From Acidisarcina sp. (lineage in GTDB: Bacteria; Acidobacteriota; Terriglobia; Terriglobales; Acidobacteriaceae): DNA of 64,000 nt. Numbering within the stretch: the first letter of the stretch is position 1; every line of letters starts with the position of its first letter. The notes beneath the pieces are model-generated. The model was not told the DNA's origin and did not search any database. It saw only the letters and a list, made by a program, of their open reading frames with translations. Below are positions 9,285 to 17,612 of the stretch, in pieces. A program made the translations under genes and the position numbers. The DNA lies in the NCBI GenBank assembly GCA_035539175.1, contig DATLIY010000012.1, positions 32,846-96,845 of the forward strand, given 5' to 3'.

Positions 9285-9818
9285 CTAGCGTTGCAGGGCT
9301 GGGCGCAAATCGAAGGGCGCCATGGCTCCATTTTCAGAAGAAGCCAGAAGTTCCAGCCGAACTGGTGCAATGCCTCTTGCGGCGAATCCCAGACTACGGG
9401 CCGCAGCATACGATAGATCGATGACCCGGTCATTGGGGATAGGCCCACGGTCATTCACGCGCACAACAACCGTTTTGTGGTTGCGCAGATTGGTCACGCG
9501 AATCAGGGATCCAAGTGGCAGGCTGCGGTGTGCGCAGGTCAAGCCATTCATATCGAAGGATTCCCCGCTGGCAGTGGACTGGCCCTGGAAGAAGCGTCCA
9601 TACCACGAAGCGCGTCCGATCTGGAACCAGCGACGATGCGGTTTCTGCGTCTGCGGAGTGGTAGCCGCCTCGGGTTGTTTTCCTGCCTGCAACTGCTGGT
9701 TAGTGGTGGTGGCCTTTTCAGCGGCCTTCACGCCGGTGAGACCAAGAACTGTGGTCAATAACATTCCGGCAATAAGGGGCAAACGGATACTCGGACTGGT
9801 GATTGCGATAGCGCTCAT
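9285..9818 (-). CDS. rlpA: RlpA-like septal ring lytic transglycosylase
   Basis: Exported 177-aa protein with a signal peptide (SIRLPLIAGMLLTTVLGLTGVKAA) and a double-psi beta-barrel domain. The domain shows ASWYGRFFQGQSTASGE, TCAHRSLPLGS, VRVNDRGP and VIDLSYAAARSLG, the full RlpA signature including the catalytic-type D in NDRGP. There is no C-terminal SPOR domain, unlike E. coli or Pseudomonas RlpA, so septal targeting must differ if it occurs. ATG 9818 has GGAGGG just upstream. Role by family: cleavage of glycan strands lacking stem peptides, or wall remodelling. Confidence 0.88.
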   Translation of the reverse strand: MSAIAITSPSIRLPLIAGMLLTTVLGLTGVKAAEKATTTNQQLQAGKQPEAATTPQTQKPHRRWFQIGRASWYGRFFQGQSTASGESFDMNGLTCAHRSLPLGSLIRVTNLRNHKTVVVRVNDRGPIPNDRVIDLSYAAARSLGFAARGIAPVRLELLASSENGAMAPFDLRPALQR

Positions 9819-10016
9819 AACCCTCCAGACACGATTGTATGGATATGGAACAACATAAGTCAAATAGATGCAATGATTTAGTCATGTTTCTCCTTGCCGG
9901 ATCGCAGGAACTGTGCTAGCCATTCCGGCCCATCGCATATTACTGGGATGCAACAAATGGGGAGCGTGGCCTGATACTTTGATGGAGTGTATTGCGACGG
10001 TTTCAGGAGGATCGAC

Positions 10017-10904
10017 ATGAACCAACTCCCGGAAAATCAAGGAATTCTACTACCAGACGCGGAGAAACGTCATCCTCCTGCCGGTCTGACGATCGCGGGG
10101 TTCGATCCATCTTCGGGCGCCGGCATCACCGCAGACCTGAAAGTCTTCGCCGCACATGGCGTCTACGGCATGGCCGCGATCACTGCGCTAACGGTGCAGT
10201 CGAGCCTCGGCGTACGGCGTTGCGAGCCGGTGGAGGCCGTCCTGCTGGCGGAGACGCTGGAGTGCCTCTGTGCGGATGTGCGCTTTGCCGGGATCAAGAT
10301 CGGGATGCTCGGGTCAGCGGCTGCGACGCGCACGGTTTCCAGCTTTCTGGCGGAGAGTGGGTGCGCCCTGGCGGGGCGGAGCCGCGTGGTTCTCGATCCT
10401 GTACTGCGCTCGACCTCAGGCCGCGCGCTGCTCGAGAGCAGCGGGGTCTCTATTCTGCGGGATCAACTGCTGGCGAATCTCGGCTGGATTACGCCGAACC
10501 TGGAGGAGATTGAGGTTTTGACGGGAATGCGTCCCGAGGGCAGGGAGGGAACGGCGGCCAGTGCACGCAGGTTGCAGGCGATGGCGGCGGAGAGGGGCAA
10601 TCCTGAACTGAACGTGGTGGTTACTGGCGGGCACTTGGAACGGCCTGACGATTTTCTGCTGACCGCGGCTGGAGAAGAGATCTGGTTCGAGGGCGAGCAC
10701 GTCGCCACCAGTGCGACTCACGGCACGGGATGCGCCTTCTCCACGGCGCTGTTGTGCGCACTGATGGCGGGTGATGGAGCGGTTGCGGCTGTGCGCAGTG
10801 CCAAGGCCTACGTGACCGCCGCCATGAAGGCCGCCTACCCGATGGGGCAAGGGAAGGGGCCAATGAACCATCTCTTTGGGTTCCGTTCTGGCCCCAGGGG
10901 GTAG
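10017..10904 (+). CDS. thiD: Hydroxymethylpyrimidine/phosphomethylpyrimidine kinase
   Basis: Ribokinase-like kinase that phosphorylates HMP and HMP-P in thiamine synthesis. The 295-aa protein has TIAGFDPSSGAGITADLKVF, GVYGMAAITALTVQSS, VLDPVLRSTSG, ITPNLEE and the anion-hole/catalytic-base motif THGTGCAFS. ATG 10017 has a perfect AGGAGG 6 bp upstream. No TPP riboswitch was seen in the leader, and no other thi gene is adjacent. A short N-terminal extension of about 22 residues precedes the fold. Confidence 0.95.
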   Translation: MNQLPENQGILLPDAEKRHPPAGLTIAGFDPSSGAGITADLKVFAAHGVYGMAAITALTVQSSLGVRRCEPVEAVLLAETLECLCADVRFAGIKIGMLGSAAATRTVSSFLAESGCALAGRSRVVLDPVLRSTSGRALLESSGVSILRDQLLANLGWITPNLEEIEVLTGMRPEGREGTAASARRLQAMAAERGNPELNVVVTGGHLERPDDFLLTAAGEEIWFEGEHVATSATHGTGCAFSTALLCALMAGDGAVAAVRSAKAYVTAAMKAAYPMGQGKGPMNHLFGFRSGPRG

Positions 10905-10911
10905 CTGATCG

Positions 10912-12183
10912 CTACCGCGCTGCCAGGTCAATCTCGACGCGGGTGTTTCTGGGGAACGAGACGTCTTTACCCCGGGCGATCCAGCGGCGATAGACGTTCT
11001 TGGCCAGCGCGTAATAGGCGAATCCCGAGGCGACATTTTTATCGGCGAGGGCCATTGATACGAAACGGCCCATCATGCCGAAGCCATTGCTCACGACGGC
11101 AGAGTTGAGGAGATTGCCGCCGTCGTCACCCTGGGAGGCAGCGGCCAGTACGGCGAGGGTGAGTGTGCCGAGCGCGCGGTTGGGAGTGGTGGCGCGGGTG
11201 CCGCCTTCTGAATCGATGGCGATATTGGCTCCCTTTGCGCCCTCGGCGCCAACCACAACCCCATGGGTTGGGATCGAGTTCTCCGCCATTTCAATCTTGC
11301 GGAAGGAGAATCGGAGCTGCCCATTTTTCCCAAACATTCCGGCGGGATGGGATTCAACCACCGAGCCCGTGAGAATCGTCCCCTCCGGTAGAAGAAGGTG
11401 CTCATGCTTCTGATCGAAGAGGGGCTTGGACAGGACGGCTTCCACGGGCATCCCTACCGGACTCTTCGCAGAAGTCAGATCTTCGGTTAGCCGGGCTTCG
11501 ATGGTTCCCGTGGGCGGCTTTGTCCCGGAAAGCTCAGCGAGGGGCAAAGCGGCAGCCGTATCTTCGGGTTGAGGGATCGCCAAGGGCCTTGCCAGCTCCG
11601 CGTCAAACTGGTCTCCGGTCCACAGGTTCTGTGGGTGGTACGGCATCATCCGGTATACGACCTGACGCAGCCGCTCACCTCTTCCCGGACTGGCGTATTG
11701 GTGGAGGAAGTCACGCCTGCGGACGTTCCACTCTGTCTTCACGCGGCCCTTGGGAGAGTTATCGGGTGCCGCGGTGGACATGTGGACGACAACTGCGTTC
11801 CGCTTGACGGCGGTGGCGGAGAATTCCAATTGGCTGCCATCCGGCAATTGCAGCCGGTCGAATTGAACTTCAGGCTCGGCCAGCGGGGTGAAGTCTCCGT
11901 CGAGCATGGCGTTGATGCGGAGCCCTCGCTTTACAGGATGGCGGCCGGTGACCACTCCATACACAGGGGTATCGACCGGTAGAACGATGTGATCGACGAG
12001 ATAGAGAGCTGAGGTGAGACGCCCCTCTACCTGGGTGCCGGTGCGGATCGGGTAGCGATGGTCGAGGGCGATGCGCAGCGGAAAACCTGCGGGCAGGGTC
12101 GCGGCTGGGGACCCCGTTTGTGATTGCAGCGCATGGGGAAACAGTAATAGGGCAGCAACGCCTGGAAGCAGTCGGCCGAGCAT
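10912..12183 (-). CDS. Secreted protein with two VirB10/TrbI-like barrel repeats
   Basis: Exported protein of about 423 aa with an N-terminal signal (GRLLPGVAALLLFPHALQS). Two stretches share a pattern: one near residues 55-130 (HIVLPVDTPVYGVVTG, then VQFDRLQLPDG) and one near 255-300 (LLLPEGTILTGSVVES, then LRFSFRKIEM). This LP-x-GT-x-L-x-G-x-V pattern recalls the beta-barrel of VirB10/TrbI-type proteins, but the C-terminal half is different and no conjugation genes are near. ATG 12183 follows GAGAGGA with suitable spacing. It converges with thiD, 8 bp apart. Function unknown. Confidence 0.65.
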   Translation of the reverse strand: MLGRLLPGVAALLLFPHALQSQTGSPAATLPAGFPLRIALDHRYPIRTGTQVEGRLTSALYLVDHIVLPVDTPVYGVVTGRHPVKRGLRINAMLDGDFTPLAEPEVQFDRLQLPDGSQLEFSATAVKRNAVVVHMSTAAPDNSPKGRVKTEWNVRRRDFLHQYASPGRGERLRQVVYRMMPYHPQNLWTGDQFDAELARPLAIPQPEDTAAALPLAELSGTKPPTGTIEARLTEDLTSAKSPVGMPVEAVLSKPLFDQKHEHLLLPEGTILTGSVVESHPAGMFGKNGQLRFSFRKIEMAENSIPTHGVVVGAEGAKGANIAIDSEGGTRATTPNRALGTLTLAVLAAASQGDDGGNLLNSAVVSNGFGMMGRFVSMALADKNVASGFAYYALAKNVYRRWIARGKDVSFPRNTRVEIDLAAR

Positions 12184-12273
12184 GTCCAATTCCTCTCGAA
12201 GCGCAGAGGAAGACCCGCGGCATGCGGGGTTCTCCGGCCATTGCTCTCACACTAGCGAACTACGGAAAGCACG

Positions 12274-12744
12274 TCAAACGTGGTTTTTTGTCTTTGTGGA
12301 AAGGTGGGACAGGTGCCGCTGGTCCCGGCGGGGGTGGTCCGGACTCTTCAGATCCTCCTGTACGGGAAGGAACCGCCGCAGGTAGAGGAGGGGGTCCTCG
12401 GAGACCGCCATCTCCCGCAGGTGATACCGCCAGACATCAGCCTTTAAGGTTCTCCGGGTAAATGCCTTGCGGGTTACGGTGACGATCTGGCCGTTGGGGT
12501 CTCTGCGGGTATAGCTGACGGCAGGGACAACAAAACTCATCTGCGTACCCTGCTTCCAGAAGCAGCGGGCAAAGGAATGCGAGAAGACAAGGGCATAGTA
12601 GCGTGAGCCCTCTGAGAGCAGGTCGATCGCAGCACTGGAGCCGGGCCACTCCCGTTGCAGATTCGTCCGAAACCATTTGCGAAACTCAAAACCATTGACC
12701 TTGGCGTGACTTATCAGGATGCGGAGCATGGCTTGACGCGTCAT
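12274..12744 (-). CDS. Hypothetical protein
   Basis: A basic protein of about 156 aa with no recognised domain. It starts MTRQAMLRILISHAK and contains EFRKWFRTNLQREW and RYYALVFSHSFARCFW. ATG 12744 has AGGA about 7 bp upstream; a GTG at 12759 is also in frame. Aromatic- and Arg-rich composition and a lack of signal peptide suggest a cytoplasmic protein. It may be co-transcribed with the secreted protein downstream (90-bp gap). Confidence 0.5.
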   Translation of the reverse strand: MTRQAMLRILISHAKVNGFEFRKWFRTNLQREWPGSSAAIDLLSEGSRYYALVFSHSFARCFWKQGTQMSFVVPAVSYTRRDPNGQIVTVTRKAFTRRTLKADVWRYHLREMAVSEDPLLYLRRFLPVQEDLKSPDHPRRDQRHLSHLSTKTKNHV

Positions 12745-13031
12745 TCTGAATCCTCGCACGATCGTTGTGCCACGCAGAGCTGGTCACGCAGCCAGGCCAT
12801 TGACTGGGCGCCGGCCAGCGGAAGGCTAAGAACCACAAAGGAACACGCTAAAATATCCGGGCCATGATCTTCCGTCAAGATGACAAAAGGCTACGCCAGA
12901 ATCCGAAGTGTTAACCATTTCTACATCTACCGGCCATAAGGCTTTCCCTTTGATGCGATGAGATTAGACTGGATGGCAAGCGGTGGAACGGCTTCCTGCT
13001 GCCAGGGCCCGGTTGCCTCGCTTGAGGGAGA

Positions 13032-14267
13032 GTGGCTCTGAGAAGGAAATGGACGCGCAGTGCGGCGCTCGTCGCCGGTATCCTGCTGCTGATTGCAGCC
13101 AGCAACATTTGTATTGCGGCGAATGGCGGCGGTGTCAGCACGAACCCGTTGAACTATGATCCGCTGGTTCGCGAGGCCTACCAGCGCTTTTATATCCTGG
13201 ATTATGAAGGTGCTCTAACACGGTTTCAGCACGTGGCGGATACACATCCCGATGAGCCGCTGGCCACCGATTACGTGCTGAATGCCAACATATTCCGCGA
13301 ACTTTATCGCCTGGATCTGCTGGATACGACGTTTTATGCCAACGATGGCTTCCTGACGGGAAAGCATCCGGCGCCAGAGGATCCCCAGGCGCGGCAGCGC
13401 ATCTTCGCACTGACCGATCATGCCGTGGATCTGGCGAACCGTCGTCTGAGCGCGAATCCGCGAGACGTGGATGCCCTGTTTTCGCGAGCATGGGCGCGCA
13501 GCCTGAAGGCGGCCTACATCGCCATGGTGGAGCGGGGCTTCAGCGGCGGCTTCCACCTTGCCAATCAGGCGCGCAGCGATGATGAAAAAGTGCTCGAGAT
13601 CGATCCCAACTATGTGGATGCCAAGATGGTGCTCGGGATCTATCAATATGTGGTGGGGGCTCTGCCGCTGCCATTCAAGATCATGATCGGCTTCGTCGGG
13701 ATTCATGGGTCGAAGGACACCGGCATGCGAATGCTGCGGGACTGCGCCAGCCGGGGCGTAATCACGCAAGTGGAATCGAAGACGGTCATCGCTCTCTTTC
13801 TGCGGCGCGAGGGTAAGTATGGGCAGGCCGTCGAAGTCGCTCGCCAACTGAAACAGGCGTATCCACGAGGTTTTCTGTTTGGGGTAGAGGAGGCCAACCT
13901 GCTGAAGGACGCGGGCCAGGGAACGCAGGCCATTGCCGCCTACCGGACACTGCTGGAACAGGCCCGCAAGCCGGGGTACTATCCGTCGGCGCACGTGGAT
14001 TTGGCGTGGTTCGGGCTGGCGGATTCCCTGCGAGGACAGAAGCTCTACAGTGAGTCCGCCGCCGCATACCAGCATGCGGCATGGGAGCCGGGAACGGGAG
14101 CGGAGTTGAAGCGCCGTTCCCTGGTAGCTGCGGGAGAAGTTTTTGATCTGATGAAGGAGCGGAACCGGGCGCTCGATAGCTATCGTGCGGCAATCAACGC
14201 TGGACCGGATTCGACCCAGGCCGACCTGGCGCGCAAGTATATCCGGTCACCCTACTCGGGCAGGTAG
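13032..14267 (+). CDS. Exported TPR protein
   Basis: A 411-aa protein with an N-terminal signal or anchor (AALVAGILLLIAASNICIA) followed by helical repeat segments of the tetratricopeptide type, such as YDPLVREAYQRFYILDYEGALTRF at about residues 40-65 and repeats near 260-400. The central part includes a hydrophobic stretch (VVGALPLPFKIMIGFVGI). GTG 13032 follows GAGGGAG. Such proteins act as periplasmic scaffolds in acidobacteria, but nothing here names a partner. Confidence 0.72.
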   Translation: MALRRKWTRSAALVAGILLLIAASNICIAANGGGVSTNPLNYDPLVREAYQRFYILDYEGALTRFQHVADTHPDEPLATDYVLNANIFRELYRLDLLDTTFYANDGFLTGKHPAPEDPQARQRIFALTDHAVDLANRRLSANPRDVDALFSRAWARSLKAAYIAMVERGFSGGFHLANQARSDDEKVLEIDPNYVDAKMVLGIYQYVVGALPLPFKIMIGFVGIHGSKDTGMRMLRDCASRGVITQVESKTVIALFLRREGKYGQAVEVARQLKQAYPRGFLFGVEEANLLKDAGQGTQAIAAYRTLLEQARKPGYYPSAHVDLAWFGLADSLRGQKLYSESAAAYQHAAWEPGTGAELKRRSLVAAGEVFDLMKERNRALDSYRAAINAGPDSTQADLARKYIRSPYSGR

Positions 14268-14395
14268 AAGCTGATTGCCGAGGGCTCGGAGCCACCGACA
14301 GCAGAGGCAAAAAGGCGGTGGAACTTTCCTGCACAAGCGTGCGTAACTGAAAAGACAGGGAGCGCGCGGCTGACCGCGCGGATCGAAAGGAATCT

Positions 14396-14743
14396 ATGGC
14401 AATGTATTGCAAGAGTTGCGGCGCCAGCCTACCTGAAAATGTTCGCTTCTGCTCGTCGTGTGGAACGGCGACCGGTTTCTCCGGGCAGCCTGTACCGGCT
14501 GTGCGGAGTCCGCTGACGCGTCCCCGGGAGGGGCGGCAGATTGCAGGCGTCTGCGCGGGGTTTGCAAGAAGCTACGGCTGGGATATTCTGCTGATCCGCA
14601 TCCTGATGGTTGTGGGCGGCATCTTCATCTTCCCAGTGCCGGAGGTTGCCTACATCGTGGCGTGGCTGGCCATGCCGGAAGATCCGTTGAGCCTGCCATC
14701 GACGACGAGCGTGCCACCGGGTAATGTCTCCCCATCATCGTAG
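14396..14743 (+). CDS. Zinc-ribbon and PspC domain membrane protein
   Basis: A 115-aa protein combining an N-terminal zinc ribbon (YCKSCG at residues 4-9, FCSSCG about 12 residues later) with a PspC domain (IAGVCAGFARSYGWDILLIRILMV), which includes a hydrophobic membrane segment (GGIFIFPVPEVAYIVAWLAM). PspC modules are linked to envelope-stress sensing. AAAGGA lies a few bases before ATG 14396. The gene stands alone. Confidence 0.85.
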   Translation: MAMYCKSCGASLPENVRFCSSCGTATGFSGQPVPAVRSPLTRPREGRQIAGVCAGFARSYGWDILLIRILMVVGGIFIFPVPEVAYIVAWLAMPEDPLSLPSTTSVPPGNVSPSS

Positions 14744-14778
14744 TAGCTGCCTTAGAATTCGATGAGGGGTGACGCGGC

Positions 14779-15579
14779 ATGATCTACCGCTCGGGAGAGA
14801 CAGAGCTTTTTTACGCCACCAGTGGAGATGGACCTGAGGTAGTGCTGCTCCATCCAACGCCGGTGGACCATCGCTTCTGGCTGCCGATGGCTGCCTTTGT
14901 CGAGGGCTACCACCTGATCCTGCCGGATCTGCGGGGACATGGCCGGTCGCAGTTGGGAGATGCGACGGGACGGGCCCCTTTGTCGATACGGGTGCTGGCG
15001 GAGGACGCGCTGCGGCTGCTGGACAAGCTGGAGATTGAAAAGGCATTCCTCTGCGGCTGCTCCATCGGTGGGTATGTGCTCTACGAGTTGTGGCGTCAGG
15101 CTCCGGAGCGGATAGCCGGCATGGCCATCTTCTGCAGCAAGCCCCAGCCGGACAGCCCGGCAAGCAAGGCCAGGCGGCAGGAGACGATCGCGGAGATTCA
15201 GGCACACGGGACGGATAAATTCTTCGATGCGATGGCGCAGTCTCTGCTGGGCGCTTCTGCCAGGCAGCGAAACCCCGCGCTTGCGGGAACGGTTCGCGAA
15301 ATGATGCGGATGGAACCCGAAGCGGTGATCGAGATCCAGCGGGCGCTTGGAGACCGGCCGGATTCCATGCCCACCATCAAGACGATCGACGTACCGCTGC
15401 TGGCCGTGGCAGGCGGTGAGGATACTTCCAGCTCGCCGTCGGAGATGGAGGTGCTCGGCCAACTGGTTCACGGCGCGGAATACCACATGATCTCCGACGC
15501 CGGTCATTATGCAGCGCTGGAACAACCAGAGCGCGTCGGCACGATGCTCGGCCACTTCCTGGACCGGAAGTATCGTTAA
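14779..15579 (+). CDS. Alpha/beta hydrolase
   Basis: A 266-aa alpha/beta-fold hydrolase. The oxyanion region is LLHPTPVDHRFW; the nucleophile elbow is GCSIGG (serine between cysteine and isoleucine); the probable catalytic histidine is in SDAGHYAALEQP near the C-terminus. The acid probably lies in the VAGGEDTSSSP strand end. It resembles 3-oxoadipate enol-lactonase and haloperoxidase-like hydrolases, but the substrate cannot be named. GAGGGG lies about 9 bp before the ATG. Confidence 0.85.
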   Translation: MIYRSGETELFYATSGDGPEVVLLHPTPVDHRFWLPMAAFVEGYHLILPDLRGHGRSQLGDATGRAPLSIRVLAEDALRLLDKLEIEKAFLCGCSIGGYVLYELWRQAPERIAGMAIFCSKPQPDSPASKARRQETIAEIQAHGTDKFFDAMAQSLLGASARQRNPALAGTVREMMRMEPEAVIEIQRALGDRPDSMPTIKTIDVPLLAVAGGEDTSSSPSEMEVLGQLVHGAEYHMISDAGHYAALEQPERVGTMLGHFLDRKYR

Positions 15580-15678
15580 GGTCGGACTGGGAAACAGCCG
15601 GAAGCCGGTTTGGAAAAATCCGTAATCCTCGATAGTCTCAAAGCAACTCTTTGTAAATTTGCGTTGCGCTGAGGCTCC

Positions 15679-16956
15679 TTGAACTCGAATCGACCTTTTC
15701 TTTATCCCGGAAAAAATGCACCGTTGCACTGCGGACCTTTACGGATGGACAGCCTTGTCCGCAAGTTTGGCACGCCTCTCTATGTCTACTCCGCCGATGA
15801 GATATTGGGGCGGCTGGAGATGTTTGGCAAAGCCTTCGCCAGCACCGACCACCTTGTCTGCTACTCGGTGAAGGCGAATTCCAGCCTGGCAATCCTGCGG
15901 CTGCTGAACGAGCGCGGCTCCGGGTTCGATATTGTTTCCGGTGGTGAGCTGGAGCGCGTGCTTGCGGTCAGCAGGGAAGCGGCAACGCGGGTGGTCTTTT
16001 CCGGAGTGGGCAAAACCGCCGCGGAGATCGACCTTGCGCTGGATGCGGACATTCTCATCTTCAACGTGGAAAGTGCAGCGGAGCTTGCCGTGCTGGCCGA
16101 GAGGGCGAAGAAGAAGAAACGGCGCGCACGCTTTGCCCTGCGGGTCAATCCGGATGTATTCGCGGAGACGCACCCGTATATTTCCACGGGTTTGCGGGAA
16201 CACAAATTCGGGATCGACATCCATGCCGCTCGCCGCATCTATCGCGAGGCAGTGGCGTCGCGCTGGCTGGAGCCGACAGGTGTCAGCGTCCACATCGGCT
16301 CGCAGATCCGGTCGGCGGAGCCGTTCGGTGCGGCGATGGCGCGTGTCGCCAGGCTGGTGCGGGAGCTGCATGCCGACGGAATCCAGATCAGGAGTGTGGA
16401 TGCCGGAGGGGGACTTGGTATTGAGTATCGCGCGGGATACAGTTTTCACGCTGAGGAGAAGGTGGCGGAATATGCCGCGGCGATGACGGGCGCGCTGGAA
16501 GGAGTTCCCGTGAAACTGCTGCTGGAGCCGGGCCGTTTTCTGGTGGCGCAGGCAGGAGCGCTGGTGGCACGAGTGCTCTACGTGAAAAAGAATGGCAAGA
16601 AGACGTTTGTAGTGACGGACGCGGGAATGAATGACCTGATTCGGCCCTCGCTCTACCAGGCGCACCACGAGATTGTGCCTCTGCTGCCGAGGGCTGGTCG
16701 CAAGCGCGTCGTCGATGTCGTGGGTCCCGTCTGCGAGTCGGGAGACTTCTTTGCCCGGGATCGCGAGATGCCTCCGGTGGAACAGGGCGATCTGGTCGCT
16801 ATCCTGGATGCGGGAGCCTACGGCATGTCGCTGAGCTCAAACTACAACACGCGCCCAAGACCTGCCGAGGTTCTGGTTGAAGGGAAGAAGGCGCGCCTCA
16901 TTCGCCGGAGGGAGACGATGAAGGATCTGCTGGGGCCTGAGCTGGATCTGGCGTAG
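15679..16956 (+). CDS. lysA: Diaminopimelate decarboxylase
   Basis: PLP-dependent fold III decarboxylase making L-lysine from meso-DAP. The 425-aa protein has the PLP lysine in CYSVKANSSLAILRLL, HIGSQI, the phosphate-binding GGGLGIEY, EPGRFLVAQAG, and the C-terminal GPVCESGDFFARDR with the catalytic cysteine, then DAGAYGMSLSSNYN. The start is TTG 15679, with GAGG 4 bp upstream. Other lysine genes are not adjacent and no lysine riboswitch was found upstream. Confidence 0.97.
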   Translation: MNSNRPFLYPGKNAPLHCGPLRMDSLVRKFGTPLYVYSADEILGRLEMFGKAFASTDHLVCYSVKANSSLAILRLLNERGSGFDIVSGGELERVLAVSREAATRVVFSGVGKTAAEIDLALDADILIFNVESAAELAVLAERAKKKKRRARFALRVNPDVFAETHPYISTGLREHKFGIDIHAARRIYREAVASRWLEPTGVSVHIGSQIRSAEPFGAAMARVARLVRELHADGIQIRSVDAGGGLGIEYRAGYSFHAEEKVAEYAAAMTGALEGVPVKLLLEPGRFLVAQAGALVARVLYVKKNGKKTFVVTDAGMNDLIRPSLYQAHHEIVPLLPRAGRKRVVDVVGPVCESGDFFARDREMPPVEQGDLVAILDAGAYGMSLSSNYNTRPRPAEVLVEGKKARLIRRRETMKDLLGPELDLA

Positions 16957-16980
16957 GCCCCGGAGGTTCTTATCGGCCCA

Positions 16981-17469
16981 TTACCGACCCTGGGATCGAG
17001 TAGCCGACAGGGTGTTGGATTCGTCCAGCAGGCTGGAAGTATCTTGTGGCCGGGGTGTCGCGTCCAACGTCGTCGCATCCGGAACGGTGCGGGAACCACC
17101 TGGATTCGACGGTCCCAGTCCCAGTTTGATGAGCGCGCGCGAGTCGGGCATGATCTTGGTTTGCCAGCCGTGGTCGGCCTGGAAACGCCGCATCGCATCC
17201 TGCGTCTCTGCGTCCCACTGGCCGGAAGGCTCACCAGACAGATAATTCTCGTGGATCAGAGCCAGTTGGATCTCTCTCGCACGATCGGGATCGATTTGCC
17301 GCTGCCCTCTGACCTTGGAAATCTTGGGTTTCTTGCTCTTATGACTGGTGGTTGCGGTCGTTCTGCTGTGCCTGCCGGTGGGTGCGTGGCGGTAGTGGCT
17401 GGCGTACGTGGCGGGAGCAGCGAGCGCAATGAGGAGCGTAAGGGATAAGCTTGCCCGAAGAAGGAACAT
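16981..17469 (-). CDS. Exported peptidoglycan-binding-like protein
   Basis: A 162-aa protein with a clear signal peptide (SLSLTLLIALAAPATYAS), a basic His/Lys/Arg-rich linker (residues about 25-60), then a PG_binding_1-like helical segment (IQLALIHENYLSGEPSGQWDAETQDAMRRFQADHGW). The remaining 40 residues are Thr/Pro/Asp-rich. AGAGG lies 9 bp before ATG 17469. Probably binds the wall or acts as a periplasmic adaptor. It lies downstream of htrA on the same strand. Confidence 0.75.
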   Translation of the reverse strand: MFLLRASLSLTLLIALAAPATYASHYRHAPTGRHSRTTATTSHKSKKPKISKVRGQRQIDPDRAREIQLALIHENYLSGEPSGQWDAETQDAMRRFQADHGWQTKIMPDSRALIKLGLGPSNPGGSRTVPDATTLDATPRPQDTSSLLDESNTLSATRSQGR

Positions 17470-17554
17470 CTGAAAAAACCTCTTTTAGATACAAATTATA
17501 TCGAGCACCAGGCAGAGCAGACTACAGCTTCCTAACTAGAATGCAGGAACGTGT

Positions 17555-17587
17555 ACCGGCGCTCAAGGAAAATCCTCGGGCGCCGGT
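17555..17587 (-). terminator. Stem-loop after htrA
   Basis: An 8-bp perfect stem (accggcgc / gcgccggt) with a possible inner AGGA/TCCT stem begins 26 bp beyond the htrA stop. There is no U-tract, so it may slow transcription or protect the mRNA end rather than act as a classic terminator. Confidence 0.5.
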
Positions 17588-17612
17588 GTCACTTTTGGGG
17601 CAGGCACTACGG

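Noticed and set aside
9864..10016. TPP riboswitch before thiD
   Set aside because: No CUGAGA or the second conserved TPP-binding block is visible in the leader.
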